NCBI GenBank assembly: GCA_963841065.1 | Contig: CAWJBI010000051.1 | Coordinates: forward strand, 1-64,000 | Reading direction: 5' to 3' | DNA: 64,000 bases | DNA from: M0108 sp963841065 | GTDB lineage: Bacteria > Pseudomonadota > Gammaproteobacteria > Chromatiales > Chromatiaceae | Shown: piece by piece, positions 52,587 through 61,259 of the stretch | Numbering within the stretch: the stretch's first letter is position 1 | How the letters are laid out: each line of letters begins with the position of its first letter | The notes under the pieces: generated by a model | Told to the model about the DNA's origin: nothing | Seen by the model: the letters and a program-made list of their open reading frames with translations, nothing else | The model's database searches: none | Program-made: the position numbers and the translations under genes

Positions 52587-54629
52587 TCAGGGCAGCAGGT
52601 GATAAACGGGGGTGTTGCCGTAGTTTTTCGCCAGTTGCTGGTAGCCCAGGTACTCGCAGGCATACCAGGGTGAGCAGGGCCTCCCCCGGGAGGCCTGTTC
52701 GGCGCAATGGGCGCCTTCCTCCGCGGTCAGCAAGGCGACGAACTGTTGCGAGGCATAGACATTGCCCGGCAGGGTAATCGGCTCGATGCGGGCCGTGCGG
52801 GAGACATGACTCCCATAGATGATGGGGCGTCCGGTCAGGGGGTGTTGGCCCGTATAGACGGGGCCGGCGTGGAGGCCGATGCGCAGGCTCAGGTAGTCCG
52901 GCAGGCCCTGGAGGCGCGGATCGAGGCGGATGAAGCTGTCTTGGAGGGCGAAGGCATGGCGCAGGAGGGCGCGGGCGCTGGACATCACCACATAGAGGGC
53001 ATCGCCCCAGCTCTCCACCAGATCGGGCGGGGAGCTGATTTCGTTCAACCGGTGCTGGACCTTGGTCAGGTAGCCCCAGAGCCCTGGTAATTCCTCCTCC
53101 CGGAGTTTGCTGAAGCCAACCAGATCGGCGAACAGCATGGTCTTGAGCACCCGTTGGGGTTCTCGCCGCAATCCGCTGGGGCGATCGGGGCCCGCGGGCG
53201 CCGGAGGGGCCTCGGCTAGCATCGCGGTGAGGGTGTGCGATCGCACCGCGTCCAGATCGATCAGCCGCAGACGGGCTAGGTCCGGCCAGTGGTCCATGAA
53301 GTCCGCCGCGGTCCCGGCCCCCTGTTCCGCGGCGTAGTCCCAGACCAACAGCAGGTAGGGGGCCGCTCCCAACAGATCGGCACGCAGACGGGCGAGACCG
53401 TCGATGATCTGATTATTAAAGCGGAACAGCCAATCATGGCCGAGATAGCGCTCCTCGGTGGCATGGGTGACGCTGGCAACCAGTTTGAGGGCATGCCGGA
53501 AGCGCCGCTCCCAGCGGGCCCCCGCGGGGGCGACCCGTTCGCGGATGAAATCCTCCGTGGCGAAGGGCAGTACCAGGTTGACCTCCGCGTCCCGCTCCAG
53601 CATGGCCTCGACAAACAGCAACTCGGTCCCGGCGCTTGCCGAGCTGTAACCAATGTGGGCTCCCAGCTTGTCGAGGTGTTCCTGGATGGCGTGCTTGACC
53701 GCCTCCTCGCAGGCGGGCGGGAAAATGGGCGGAGAGGCCCCGGGGAGGTCGAGGGGATGTCCGCCGCCGATCAGAATGATGGGCGGGCGCATCAGTTCCA
53801 GCAGGGAGGCGGGGACGGGGAAATCCCCTTCCTGGAGGGCGAGGAGGCGATTACGGACCTCGACCACCCAGGCGTAATGCACCTGCCCGTCGCCCAACGC
53901 CTGCCGGAACTGGTCCTCGGCCAGGGCCGGCTCTTCCATCAGCAGGTAGCATTCGGCCTGATTGGCGAGGGTGAAAAATCGCTCCTTCGGGACGAGCCCA
54001 TCCCGCGCGCCATCCGCGGTGGCGAGCACCTGGCGCGCCAGGGTCCGTGCCAGTTCCGTCTCGCCCAGCAACCAGGACAGGCGGGCCGCATGAACCCCGT
54101 TACTAGCCTGGCGATGGGCCTGGAAGGCCCGCAGATGGGCATGCCGACTCTTGCGCAGATCCTGCGGGCTGCCTTGGTGACGCCACAGTTCGGCATGTAT
54201 CCGCGCACAGAGATCCAGGGTATCCGGGTCTTCCGTGGTCCCGGCCGGGGTCCTCTCACCCAGGTGCTTCAAGTGGGTGGCGAGTTCTAAAACCCAATCG
54301 AGGGCGGGCTCCTGTTGTGGGTCCGGGGCTTCCTTGAGAAGCGGCGGGAGATGCTGGCGCAGGGTATCGACGATCTGGTTCGCGATCGGCTCCAGGGCCT
54401 CCAGGGCGTCGGGCATTTCGCTCAGGATCTTACGCGCCTCCAGAACGCCACCGCTGCGCATCAGGGCCAGGATCGCCAACAGACGCAGGCGCCGGCTGTC
54501 GGGGTAATCGCGACGCGCCTGTCCCGACCGGTCGTAGGCCAGAAAGCACTGACCTTCCTCGATCAGGCCCTCGATCCGATGAATCCAATCCGCTTCGCTC
54601 GGGGACGGGTCCATGCCGGGTGCGCTCAA
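52587..54629 (-). CDS. TPR/Rossmann-like protein with a C-terminal class III nucleotide cyclase domain
   Basis: A 680-residue soluble protein with three parts. Residues about 1-290 are helical repeats of TPR type, like those with a TRAFs-binding domain. Residues about 290-455 look like a Rossmannoid ligand domain (IILIGGGHPLDLPGASPP, then GYSSASAGTELLFVEAMLER and LVLPFATEDF), as in SLOG-like domains. Residues about 495-640 form a class III cyclase: Asp502 in LFADLVGFSKL and the second metal Asp in ESWGDALYVV are present. The catalytic Asn-x3-Arg motif reads VSRTARIE, with Ser for Asn and the Arg kept. So activity is plausible but not certain. The start overlaps the stop of the membrane-protein gene upstream (ATGA). 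Confidence 0.83.
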   Translation of the reverse strand: MSAPGMDPSPSEADWIHRIEGLIEEGQCFLAYDRSGQARRDYPDSRRLRLLAILALMRSGGVLEARKILSEMPDALEALEPIANQIVDTLRQHLPPLLKEAPDPQQEPALDWVLELATHLKHLGERTPAGTTEDPDTLDLCARIHAELWRHQGSPQDLRKSRHAHLRAFQAHRQASNGVHAARLSWLLGETELARTLARQVLATADGARDGLVPKERFFTLANQAECYLLMEEPALAEDQFRQALGDGQVHYAWVVEVRNRLLALQEGDFPVPASLLELMRPPIILIGGGHPLDLPGASPPIFPPACEEAVKHAIQEHLDKLGAHIGYSSASAGTELLFVEAMLERDAEVNLVLPFATEDFIRERVAPAGARWERRFRHALKLVASVTHATEERYLGHDWLFRFNNQIIDGLARLRADLLGAAPYLLLVWDYAAEQGAGTAADFMDHWPDLARLRLIDLDAVRSHTLTAMLAEAPPAPAGPDRPSGLRREPQRVLKTMLFADLVGFSKLREEELPGLWGYLTKVQHRLNEISSPPDLVESWGDALYVVMSSARALLRHAFALQDSFIRLDPRLQGLPDYLSLRIGLHAGPVYTGQHPLTGRPIIYGSHVSRTARIEPITLPGNVYASQQFVALLTAEEGAHCAEQASRGRPCSPWYACEYLGYQQLAKNYGNTPVYHLLP

Positions 54630-55210
54630 CGTCCCATAAAACCGAAGGGATCCAGAGTCCTGACGGGCTGGGACATCTGATTCACGTTGTAACCCATGCC
54701 CTGGGTGGTCTGGTTCAGAAGCTCGAAACGCCCGGCCATCTCGCCGACCCCGTTGGTAATGGTGGCGACATGCTGATCCATGGTGGCCAGGTTCTGATCC
54801 ATGAAGAGGACATCGTGATTCATATTGGCCATGTCCTGGTTCATGAGTACCAGGTAATCCTTCATGGGCGGCAGGCTGCGCACCAGCTCGTTCATGCCGA
54901 GGACGGACTGGGTGATGGTCCCCATGTCCCGGTCCACGGCCGCGAAATGTTGCTGCATGCGGTCCATGGTGCCGGTCATGTCAAGCATGGCCCGCGCCAG
55001 ATCCTGGATCAGATAGAGATTGATGACCGCGAGTATCGCCAACAGCAGCAGCACCCCGCGGATGATCCGCGCGGTGCGCCCGGCGATCCTGGTCCCGATG
55101 TTGTTTTCTTCCGTCATCCGGTTATCGACCTCGGTGACGGCACGGTGGAAAACGTCAATGATCAGGGCCGTCCCCGGCGCGGCCGGCGGTTGGGCGGGTT
55201 GGTCGATCAT
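54626..55210 (-). CDS. Met-rich single-pass membrane protein, cyclase operon (paralogue 2)
   Basis: A 194-residue protein. A cytoplasmic N-terminus (1-45) is followed by one membrane helix (about 51-72, VLLLLAILAVINLYLIQ) and a long region with heptad-like repeats rich in Met, Asn and Asp (DMGTITQSVLGMNELV, LMNQDMANMNHDVLFMDQ). The end is GMGYNVNQMSQPVRTLDPFG. That motif is shared with the genes at 55207 and 1140. Its ends overlap the genes on both sides by ATGA. I do not know the family. It could be a membrane sensor that controls the cyclase; this is inference from coupling. Confidence 0.8.
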   Translation of the reverse strand: MIDQPAQPPAAPGTALIIDVFHRAVTEVDNRMTEENNIGTRIAGRTARIIRGVLLLLAILAVINLYLIQDLARAMLDMTGTMDRMQQHFAAVDRDMGTITQSVLGMNELVRSLPPMKDYLVLMNQDMANMNHDVLFMDQNLATMDQHVATITNGVGEMAGRFELLNQTTQGMGYNVNQMSQPVRTLDPFGFMGR

Positions 55211-55758
55211 TTAAAAGGCGTCATCGAGTTGAAGACCCGCATGGGCCCGGACATGCGGTTAACGTCGGCGCCCATGACGCCGACCGTCTGATTGATCAAC
55301 GCGAAGCTGGAGGTCATGCGCGTGACGCTTTGGGTGATACTAGCCATGTTGGTATCCAGGTTATCCATGCGCAGAGAGAGGCTGTTCGTGGAGCCCGTCA
55401 GCTCCCGCACGCTACCCCGCATGCGGGACATTTCCCCGACCATGAGGGGCAAGGGGCTGATATTGGATTCCATTTCCAGGATGGAATCCTTCATGATCAG
55501 CATGTTTTCCGAAATATGGGTGAAATGACTGTTCATGGTATTGACGGCGCCGATCATGGGCTGGATCTGATAGGCGAGCGTCAGCAGCAGCAGGAACATG
55601 CTCACCCCGACGACCGCCAGACTGATCATGCCGAAACGGACCACCGAGGTGGTGCGCCGGGCCACCCGCAGGTGCATGGCGAACTGCTGATCCAGGATAT
55701 GCTTGAAACCCGCGGCGATCTCTTCGATCCGGGCCTGGTCCTCGGGGGCGATGGGCAT
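55207..55758 (-). CDS. Met-rich single-pass membrane protein, cyclase operon (paralogue 1)
   Basis: A 183-residue protein, first gene of the three-gene cyclase operon. The N-terminus (PEDQARIEEIAAGFKHIL) may be an amphipathic helix; one membrane helix lies at about 44-66 (MISLAVVGVSMFLLLLTLAY). The remainder has the Met/Asn-rich repeats (NTMNSHFTHISENMLIMKDS, NLDTNMASITQSVTRM) and ends GVMGADVNRMSGPMRVFNSM then TPFK. TITQSV in paralogue 2 and SITQSV here show common origin. Function unknown. Confidence 0.8.
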   Translation of the reverse strand: MPIAPEDQARIEEIAAGFKHILDQQFAMHLRVARRTTSVVRFGMISLAVVGVSMFLLLLTLAYQIQPMIGAVNTMNSHFTHISENMLIMKDSILEMESNISPLPLMVGEMSRMRGSVRELTGSTNSLSLRMDNLDTNMASITQSVTRMTSSFALINQTVGVMGADVNRMSGPMRVFNSMTPFK

Positions 55759-56092
55759 GTATTGACGCCTACTGGGCGGAAGTGGAGTGAGGGAGCCCCG
55801 CCTGAGGTCTTGTCGCCGAGCCTTGCCGGGGGGCTAGTAGCATAGCACCTGGATACTCAAAATGCGGGACTCCCCGCACCCGCTATGATCGTGTCCCCGG
55901 CAAGCGGCTACAAACCACTCAACAAGCCCGGCCGTCACCCTCCCAAATGGCGGTTTACTCCCCGTCTCTCCCGTCGGCCCCTGTCGGATCGCACCGTGAC
56001 CTTGCCAAGAACCTCCTTAGATGCTAGGTTCCCTTACCCTCGCTCCAGCCGCCGTGGGGTTGGATTTCCTATCCCCTGGATTCCCTCGCCCC
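55759..56092. other. Divergent intergenic region between the cyclase operon and the GGDEF gene
   Basis: No gene is seen. A short inverted repeat TGCGGG/CCCGCA lies at 55863-55878 with a four-base loop. No clear sigma-70 promoter pair is visible. The region must hold promoters for both sides. Confidence 0.45.
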
Positions 56093-57637
56093 ATGCATCT
56101 GAATATCCGCCGGCGGCTGTTTCTCAGCCATTTCTTCGCGGTCCTGCTGGTCTCGGGCAGCACCGGCGGCTACTTCTATTTCATCGCGGCGCGGAGCCTG
56201 ATGGAGACGATCCAGTCGCGTCTGGAGAACTCCGCCGCGCTCATCGGGCAGACCCTGGATGCGACGGAGCTTGAGTCGATCAGGGACGCCTCGGACCGCA
56301 CCAGCCCCATCTACGAGCGGACCCTGGATTTGCTGCGCAGCCTCGGGCGCACCAACCCCGACATCGCGTTCGTCTATGTCATGCGCCACAGCGGCGGGCG
56401 GGTGTATTTCGTGCTGGACTCGGACGAGTCGGAGCAGCAGGCCCTACCCGGCCGGGAATACATGGAACGAATGCCATCTCTGATGCTGGGGTTCCAAAGG
56501 CCCTCCGCGGACGATCGGGTCTACGAGGATGAATGGGGCTCGTTTATGTCGGGTTACGCGCCGCTACGCAACGGCAACGGCGAGTACCTGGTCGGTCTCG
56601 ACATGCGCGCCGAAGAGCTTCAGCAAAAGCTGGAGGCCGTTCGCATCGCCGCCACCCTGTCCCTGGTCTTTGCCATCGTGTTGGCGGTGGTGTTCAGCCG
56701 CTTGCTCTCGTCCCACTTCACCAAGCCGGTGCACATCTTGATCGAGCGCTGCCGGACCATCGCCCGGGGGGAACTGGCCCCGTCGGTCGAGATGTACGGC
56801 GGAGGCGAGCTGGACCAGCTGGTCGAGGCCTTTAACGCCATGTCGCGCCAATTGGCGGACAGCCGAGAGCGAGCCGAAAGGGCCCAGCAGTTATTGCAGC
56901 AGGCCAGGGACCTCCTGGAACTGCGCGTCGCCGAGCGTACCCAAGACCTGATGGACGTCAACGAGCGTCTGCTCCATGAAGTGGCGGAACGGGCCCGTGC
57001 CGAGGAACTGCTGGCGCAGGCCGCGCGATCAGACCCGCTCACCGGATTGATGAATCGTCGGGCCATGCTGGAGCACTTGGAGTATCAGGCGGCACGCTTC
57101 CAGCGCAACCAGGTGCCCTTCTCCCTGTTGCTCGGCGACCTGGACCATTTCAAGTCCATCAACGATACCTTCGGCCACGACGCCGGCGATCAGGCCCTGA
57201 TCCAGACTACCCATTTCCTCGTGCATGGCATCCGCACCCAGGACCTGGTCGCTCGTTGGGGCGGAGAGGAGTTCCTGATCCTGCTGCCGGACACGGACCT
57301 CGAGGGGGCTTTGGTCGTCGCCGAGGCGCTGCGGAAGGGCGTCGCCGCTAAGGCGGTCGTCGTCGGAGACAAGCGTTTGCATCTCACCTTGAGCATCGGC
57401 GTGGCCAGCTACGGCCTGCATCAATCCATCAGTCAGTGCATCAAGGCAGCCGACAGGGCGCTTTATGAGGGAAAGCTTCAAGGGCGCAATCGTGTTGTGG
57501 CGGCAAAAACACAAAGCCCCCCAGGGTCGATTCGGCGGGATGTCAGCCAGACGAAGTCCCGAGCTGGCGGCGGAAATCAGCAGGCTTCGGCAGAAGCTGT
57601 CGGCACCGCGAAGGGGACGCGGCTTCCTAAAAAATAA
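56093..57637 (+). CDS. Membrane diguanylate cyclase (sensor-HAMP-GGDEF)
   Basis: From ATG 56093 (MHLNIRRRLFLSHFFAVLLV) the protein has an N-terminal helix, a periplasmic sensor part (about 33-185), a second helix (about 188-210), HAMP (about 210-265), a coiled coil, and a GGDEF domain (about 320-480). The active site is RWGGEEFLILLPD (GGEEF form), so it should make cyclic di-GMP. No RxxD inhibitory site is seen just before it. The last 35 residues after GRNRVVAA are not GGDEF sequence; they come from read-through into an IS3 remnant. The original stop is lost. Confidence 0.88.
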   Translation: MHLNIRRRLFLSHFFAVLLVSGSTGGYFYFIAARSLMETIQSRLENSAALIGQTLDATELESIRDASDRTSPIYERTLDLLRSLGRTNPDIAFVYVMRHSGGRVYFVLDSDESEQQALPGREYMERMPSLMLGFQRPSADDRVYEDEWGSFMSGYAPLRNGNGEYLVGLDMRAEELQQKLEAVRIAATLSLVFAIVLAVVFSRLLSSHFTKPVHILIERCRTIARGELAPSVEMYGGGELDQLVEAFNAMSRQLADSRERAERAQQLLQQARDLLELRVAERTQDLMDVNERLLHEVAERARAEELLAQAARSDPLTGLMNRRAMLEHLEYQAARFQRNQVPFSLLLGDLDHFKSINDTFGHDAGDQALIQTTHFLVHGIRTQDLVARWGGEEFLILLPDTDLEGALVVAEALRKGVAAKAVVVGDKRLHLTLSIGVASYGLHQSISQCIKAADRALYEGKLQGRNRVVAAKTQSPPGSIRRDVSQTKSRAGGGNQQASAEAVGTAKGTRLPKK

Positions 57638-57918
57638 GCGACCGCGCACTTTGCCGAGGAGTCGCTGCCAGGTACTCGTTCACGAAACAATGGCGACCGC
57701 GGTACCCGGTGGACCTGATGGCCCGCGTGTTTGAAGTTTCGCGCAGTGGCTTCCATGGCTGGCTCAGGGGTTACCCCCTCGATTCGCGCCCAGGAGGACG
57801 AACGGATCAAGGTGGCGATCCGGGCCACCCGCACGCGCAGCCGCGAGACCTAGGGGGTGCGCCGCCTTCAGCCGGAACTGGCCGCGGAGATTACCTTCGG
57901 CACCCGAAACAGGTCTGA
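57540..57918 (+). mobile_element. IS3-family insertion sequence remnant
   Basis: Pieces of both transposase frames survive. OrfA tail: SPELAAEISRLRQKLS and, in another frame, ATAHFAEES. OrfB head: WRPRYPVDLMARVFEVSRSG followed by FHGWLRG, then AQEDERIKVAIRATRTRSRE and a stop codon where Tyr-Gly is expected. The catalytic part is gone. It fused to the 3' end of the GGDEF gene. Confidence 0.72.
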
Positions 57919-57976
57919 CCGGCGCTCGGGTGGTCCTCATCGCGCCGGCTGGGCCATTTCACGCTAAAATCCCCCC

Positions 57977-58654
57977 ATGCTCCTATCCGTCAAACACCGC
58001 TTCCTCTTCGTCCATATCGCCAAGACCGGCGGGACCAGCGTGCGTGCCGCCTTGCAGGCGGGGCGTTGGCGGGACCCCTGGTACTGGCCGATGTTCCTGT
58101 GCAGTCGCATGAGCCACCTGAGCGGTCATCGCATCGCCACCAAGCTGCCGCGCCATGCCAAGGTGGTGGCGGCTAAGGAGTTGCTGCCCCGGGAGTTCTT
58201 CGACCAGCTTTTCAAGTTCGCCTTCGTGCGCAATCCCTGGGACTTGCAGGTCAGTTCCTTTCATCACATCCGCCGGGAGCGGCCCCATTATCTGGGTGGA
58301 CATGAGGATTTCGAGGGTTTTCTGCGCTGGAAACTGGACCCGGAGCGGCCCTATCAGTACCACATCGACACCTCCATCGAGCGTCAGTCCGACTATCTGA
58401 TCGATCTGAGTGGCCAGGTGGTGGTGGATTTCATTGGCCGCTATGAGCGGCTGGAAGGGGATTTCGCCGAGGCCTGCCGGCGCATCGGCATCCCGGCACC
58501 CGGTCTGCCGCATCAGCGCCAGGCCCGGGATCGCCAGAAGGACTATCGCGGCTACTACAGCGACGCCACGGCGGAACTGGTCGCCCGCCATTTTGCCCGG
58601 GATATCGAAATCCTGGGCTATCATTTTGATCCTGATCCGGAAAGTGAAAACTGA
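57977..58654 (+). CDS. Sulfotransferase family 2 protein
   Basis: A 225-residue PAPS-dependent sulfotransferase-like protein. The 5'-phosphosulfate loop is FVHIAKTGGTSVRAAL (residues about 10-25), and the 3'-phosphate motif is FAFVRNPWDLQVSSF (about 81-95). The family sulfates carbohydrates or surface polymers. No polysaccharide genes lie nearby. The ATG at 57977 gives a complete motif, but the ribosome site is weak. Confidence 0.85.
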   Translation: MLLSVKHRFLFVHIAKTGGTSVRAALQAGRWRDPWYWPMFLCSRMSHLSGHRIATKLPRHAKVVAAKELLPREFFDQLFKFAFVRNPWDLQVSSFHHIRRERPHYLGGHEDFEGFLRWKLDPERPYQYHIDTSIERQSDYLIDLSGQVVVDFIGRYERLEGDFAEACRRIGIPAPGLPHQRQARDRQKDYRGYYSDATAELVARHFARDIEILGYHFDPDPESEN

Positions 58655-58745
58655 TCAGTCCGCGGCCTATTCTTCCAAGGGCCCAAGAGGTCAAGGGGCG
58701 AGGGATGACCGATACCCCCGGCAGCGACCCTTGGGCTAATCGGAT

Positions 58746-58769
58746 CTAGGTGCTCTAGGTGCTCTAGGG
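58746..58769 (+). repeat. Short tandem repeat
   Basis: CTAGGTGCT occurs twice in a row followed by CTAGG: a 9-base unit in about 2.6 copies, between the sulfotransferase and rluB stops. Confidence 0.6.
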
Positions 58770-58821
58770 GCGGGAAATCTCCAACGCGGTTGGGGTGAAA
58801 GTCAACATCCCCGACCCTTAC

Positions 58822-59760
58822 TTACCGGCGCTGATTTCTCCCTCCACCCATCCCCGGTCGCGCTCCTTTCCAGGGTCCCCTGGCCCCGGGTTTGGGGCGG
58901 GGGGGGCTGGGCTTTTTCATGCCGACCATAGCCAGCAGGCCATCCAGTTCCTCGGGGGTGAGGTCGCGCCAGTGGTGGCTGAAGACCCGGGGCCCCAGGA
59001 TGACATTGCCGAAGCGGACACGCATCAGGCGGCTGACCTTGAGTCCCACGGCCTCCCAGAGGCGGCGGACCTCGCGATTGCGGCCCTCGCGCAGCAGGAC
59101 GTGATACCAGCGGTTAGCACCCTGGCCGATGCTGGATTCGACGATCTCCTCGAAGTGGGCCGGGCCGTCGTCCAGTTCGACGCCATGAACCAGGCGGTGC
59201 AGGGCCTCCTTGGGCACCTCGCCGAGGATGCGCACGGCATATTCCCGCTCGATCTCCTGGGAGGGGTGCATCAGCTTGTTGGCCAGCTCGCCGTTATTGG
59301 TCAGCAGCAGCAGGCCCGAGGTATTGATGTCCAGGCGGCCCACGGCGATCCAGCGACCCTGCTCCAGGGGGGGCAGATGGCGAAAGATGGTGGGTCGGCC
59401 CTCGGGGTCGTGGCGGGTGACCACCTCGCCCTCGGGCTTGTTGTAGGCGATGACGCGCAGGGGCTCGGCGCTGGGCGGGGCGAGCCGCAGCTCCCGGCGA
59501 TCCAGGCGGATGCGATCCCCGGGGACCATGCGATCCCCCAGCTTGGCGACCTCGCCATTGATCTCGATCCGTCCCGCCTCGATCCAGCCCTCGATCTCCC
59601 GCCGCGAGCCGAGACCGGCGTCGGCCAGGACCTTCTGGATGCGGACCGGCACGGCCGCACCGGGTTTGGAGGCGGGACCGGGGGAGGAGGGCGGGGCGGC
59701 AGTCCGGGTGGCCGTGCGGCTGGCCGACGGCTTGGGGGTGGGGCGTTTGTCTTTGATCAT
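58822..59760 (-). CDS. rluB: 23S rRNA pseudouridine(2605) synthase RluB
   Basis: A 312-residue protein: a charged N-terminal extension, an S4 domain (VRIQKVLADAGLGSRREIEG), and the RsuA-type catalytic domain with VGRLDINTSGLLLLTNNGEL, which contains the catalytic Asp. A basic Gly/Pro-rich tail ends the protein, as in RluB. The start overlaps the scpB stop (ATGA). Confidence 0.94.
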   Translation of the reverse strand: MIKDKRPTPKPSASRTATRTAAPPSSPGPASKPGAAVPVRIQKVLADAGLGSRREIEGWIEAGRIEINGEVAKLGDRMVPGDRIRLDRRELRLAPPSAEPLRVIAYNKPEGEVVTRHDPEGRPTIFRHLPPLEQGRWIAVGRLDINTSGLLLLTNNGELANKLMHPSQEIEREYAVRILGEVPKEALHRLVHGVELDDGPAHFEEIVESSIGQGANRWYHVLLREGRNREVRRLWEAVGLKVSRLMRVRFGNVILGPRVFSHHWRDLTPEELDGLLAMVGMKKPSPPRPKPGARGPWKGARPGMGGGRNQRR

Positions 59761-60401
59761 GTCAGTGAGGCCGGGGGTGATGGCTGGGGCGTGAGCGGGT
59801 CAGGGTGCGCAAGGTCGGGCTTCGGCGGGGCTACCGGGACCTCCAGGGGCAGGTCATCACCCAGGAATTCGGGGTCGCGCAACTCGGCCAGGGTGGGGAG
59901 TTCGTTGAGGGACTTGAGGCCAAAGTAATCCAGGAACTTGCGGGTGGTGGCGTAGAGGGAGGGGCGGCCGGGGACGTCGCGGTGGCCGACCACCCGCACC
60001 CACTCGCGCTCCAGCAGGGTCTTGACGATGTTGGTGCTGACGGCGACGCCGCGGATCTCCTCGATCTCGCCCCGGGTGATGGGCTGGCGGTAGGCAATGA
60101 GCGCCAGGGTCTCCAGCAGGGCGCGCGAATAGCGCGGGGGCTTTTCGTCCCAGAGCCGCGCAATCCAGGGGGCGCACTCCTTGCGCACCTGGATGCGATA
60201 GCCGCCGGCGACCAGGGCCAGTTCGATGCCGCGGTCGCGGTAGTCCTCCTCCAGGGTGGCGAGGGCGACTTGCAGCGCCTCGCGGGCCGGCGCTTCTTCA
60301 TCAGTTCCGAAGAGCCCCAGCAGGCTGTCCAGGGTCAGGGGACCGCCCGCGGCGAGGAGGGCGCCCTCGATAATGTTCTTGAGGGGTGGCTGGCCCATCA
60401 T
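59757..60401 (-). CDS. scpB: Segregation and condensation protein ScpB
   Basis: A 214-residue winged-helix protein of the SMC-ScpA-ScpB complex. Typical segments: IIEGALLAAGGPLTLDSLLG, SRALLETLALIAYRQPITRG and VVGHRDVPGRPSLYATTRKF. A proline-rich tail follows. It starts just after scpA ends and overlaps rluB. Confidence 0.95.
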   Translation of the reverse strand: MMGQPPLKNIIEGALLAAGGPLTLDSLLGLFGTDEEAPAREALQVALATLEEDYRDRGIELALVAGGYRIQVRKECAPWIARLWDEKPPRYSRALLETLALIAYRQPITRGEIEEIRGVAVSTNIVKTLLEREWVRVVGHRDVPGRPSLYATTRKFLDYFGLKSLNELPTLAELRDPEFLGDDLPLEVPVAPPKPDLAHPDPLTPQPSPPASLT

Positions 60402-60404
60402 GCC

Positions 60405-61259
60405 CTAGTCCCCCGTGCGCAGGCGCACATGGATAGGGGCGAAGGGCTCCGTCTGGACCAGTTCGATGGTGGCGGACTTGATGAGCTCCAGCACGGCCAG
60501 AAAGCTGACCACGATGCCCGCCCGGCCCTCATGAATTTCAAATAGATGGACGAAGGGGACAAAGCCCAGGCCCTGGAGCTTGGCCAGTACCAGGGCCATG
60601 CGCTCACGCAGGCTCAGGGACTCCTTCTCCACCCGGTGACTGGTGAAGAGGTCCGCCCGCGCCAGGAGGTCGCGCAGGGCCAGAAACACCTCGCGCAGAT
60701 CGACCTCCGGGGGGATCAGGCGGCGATGCCCCGGGGGCACCGGGGCCTGGACGAGATAGTGATCGCGCTCCAGGCGGGGCAGTCCGTCCAGGTCCAGGGC
60801 GGCCTTTTTGAAGCGTTCGTATTCCTGGAGGCGGCGGATCAGGTCGGCGCGGGGATCCGCCTCCTCCTCGGTCGCGGCGGGGCGCGGTAGCAACATGCGC
60901 GACTTGATCTCCGCCAGCAGGGCGGCCATTACCAGATACTCCGCCGCCAGCTCCAGGCGAAAATCCTTCATCAGCTCCACGTAGGCCATGTACTGTTCGG
61001 TGATTTGGGCGATGGGGATGTCGAGGATGTCCAGGTTTTGGCGCTTGATGAGATAGAGGAGCAGGTCGAGGGGCCCCTCGAAGGTATCAAGGAACACCTC
61101 CAGGGCATCCGGGGGTATGTAGAGGTCGAGGGGCAGGACCAGCAGAGGGGTGCCCTGGACGATGGCGAAGGGCATCTCCTGCTGCTGGGCGGGTCGTCCC
61201 ACCGCGCCGCCGCCGGCCTCCGCGATGGCCGGGGTGGCCTCGCCGGGGGTCTCGCTCAA
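60405..61259 (-). CDS. scpA: Segregation and condensation protein ScpA
   Basis: The kleisin subunit that links SMC heads and binds ScpB. Conserved core: FEGPLDLLLYLIKRQNLDIL, then IAQITEQYMAYVELM and YLVMAALLAEIKSRMLLPRP. Start uncertain: TTG at 61259 overlaps the trpS stop as TTGA (285 codons); ATG at 61175 (MPFAIVQGTPLLVLPLD) is the alternative but has its ribosome site directly against the start. I give the longer form. Confidence 0.92.
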   Translation of the reverse strand: MSETPGEATPAIAEAGGGAVGRPAQQQEMPFAIVQGTPLLVLPLDLYIPPDALEVFLDTFEGPLDLLLYLIKRQNLDILDIPIAQITEQYMAYVELMKDFRLELAAEYLVMAALLAEIKSRMLLPRPAATEEEADPRADLIRRLQEYERFKKAALDLDGLPRLERDHYLVQAPVPPGHRRLIPPEVDLREVFLALRDLLARADLFTSHRVEKESLSLRERMALVLAKLQGLGFVPFVHLFEIHEGRAGIVVSFLAVLELIKSATIELVQTEPFAPIHVRLRTGD

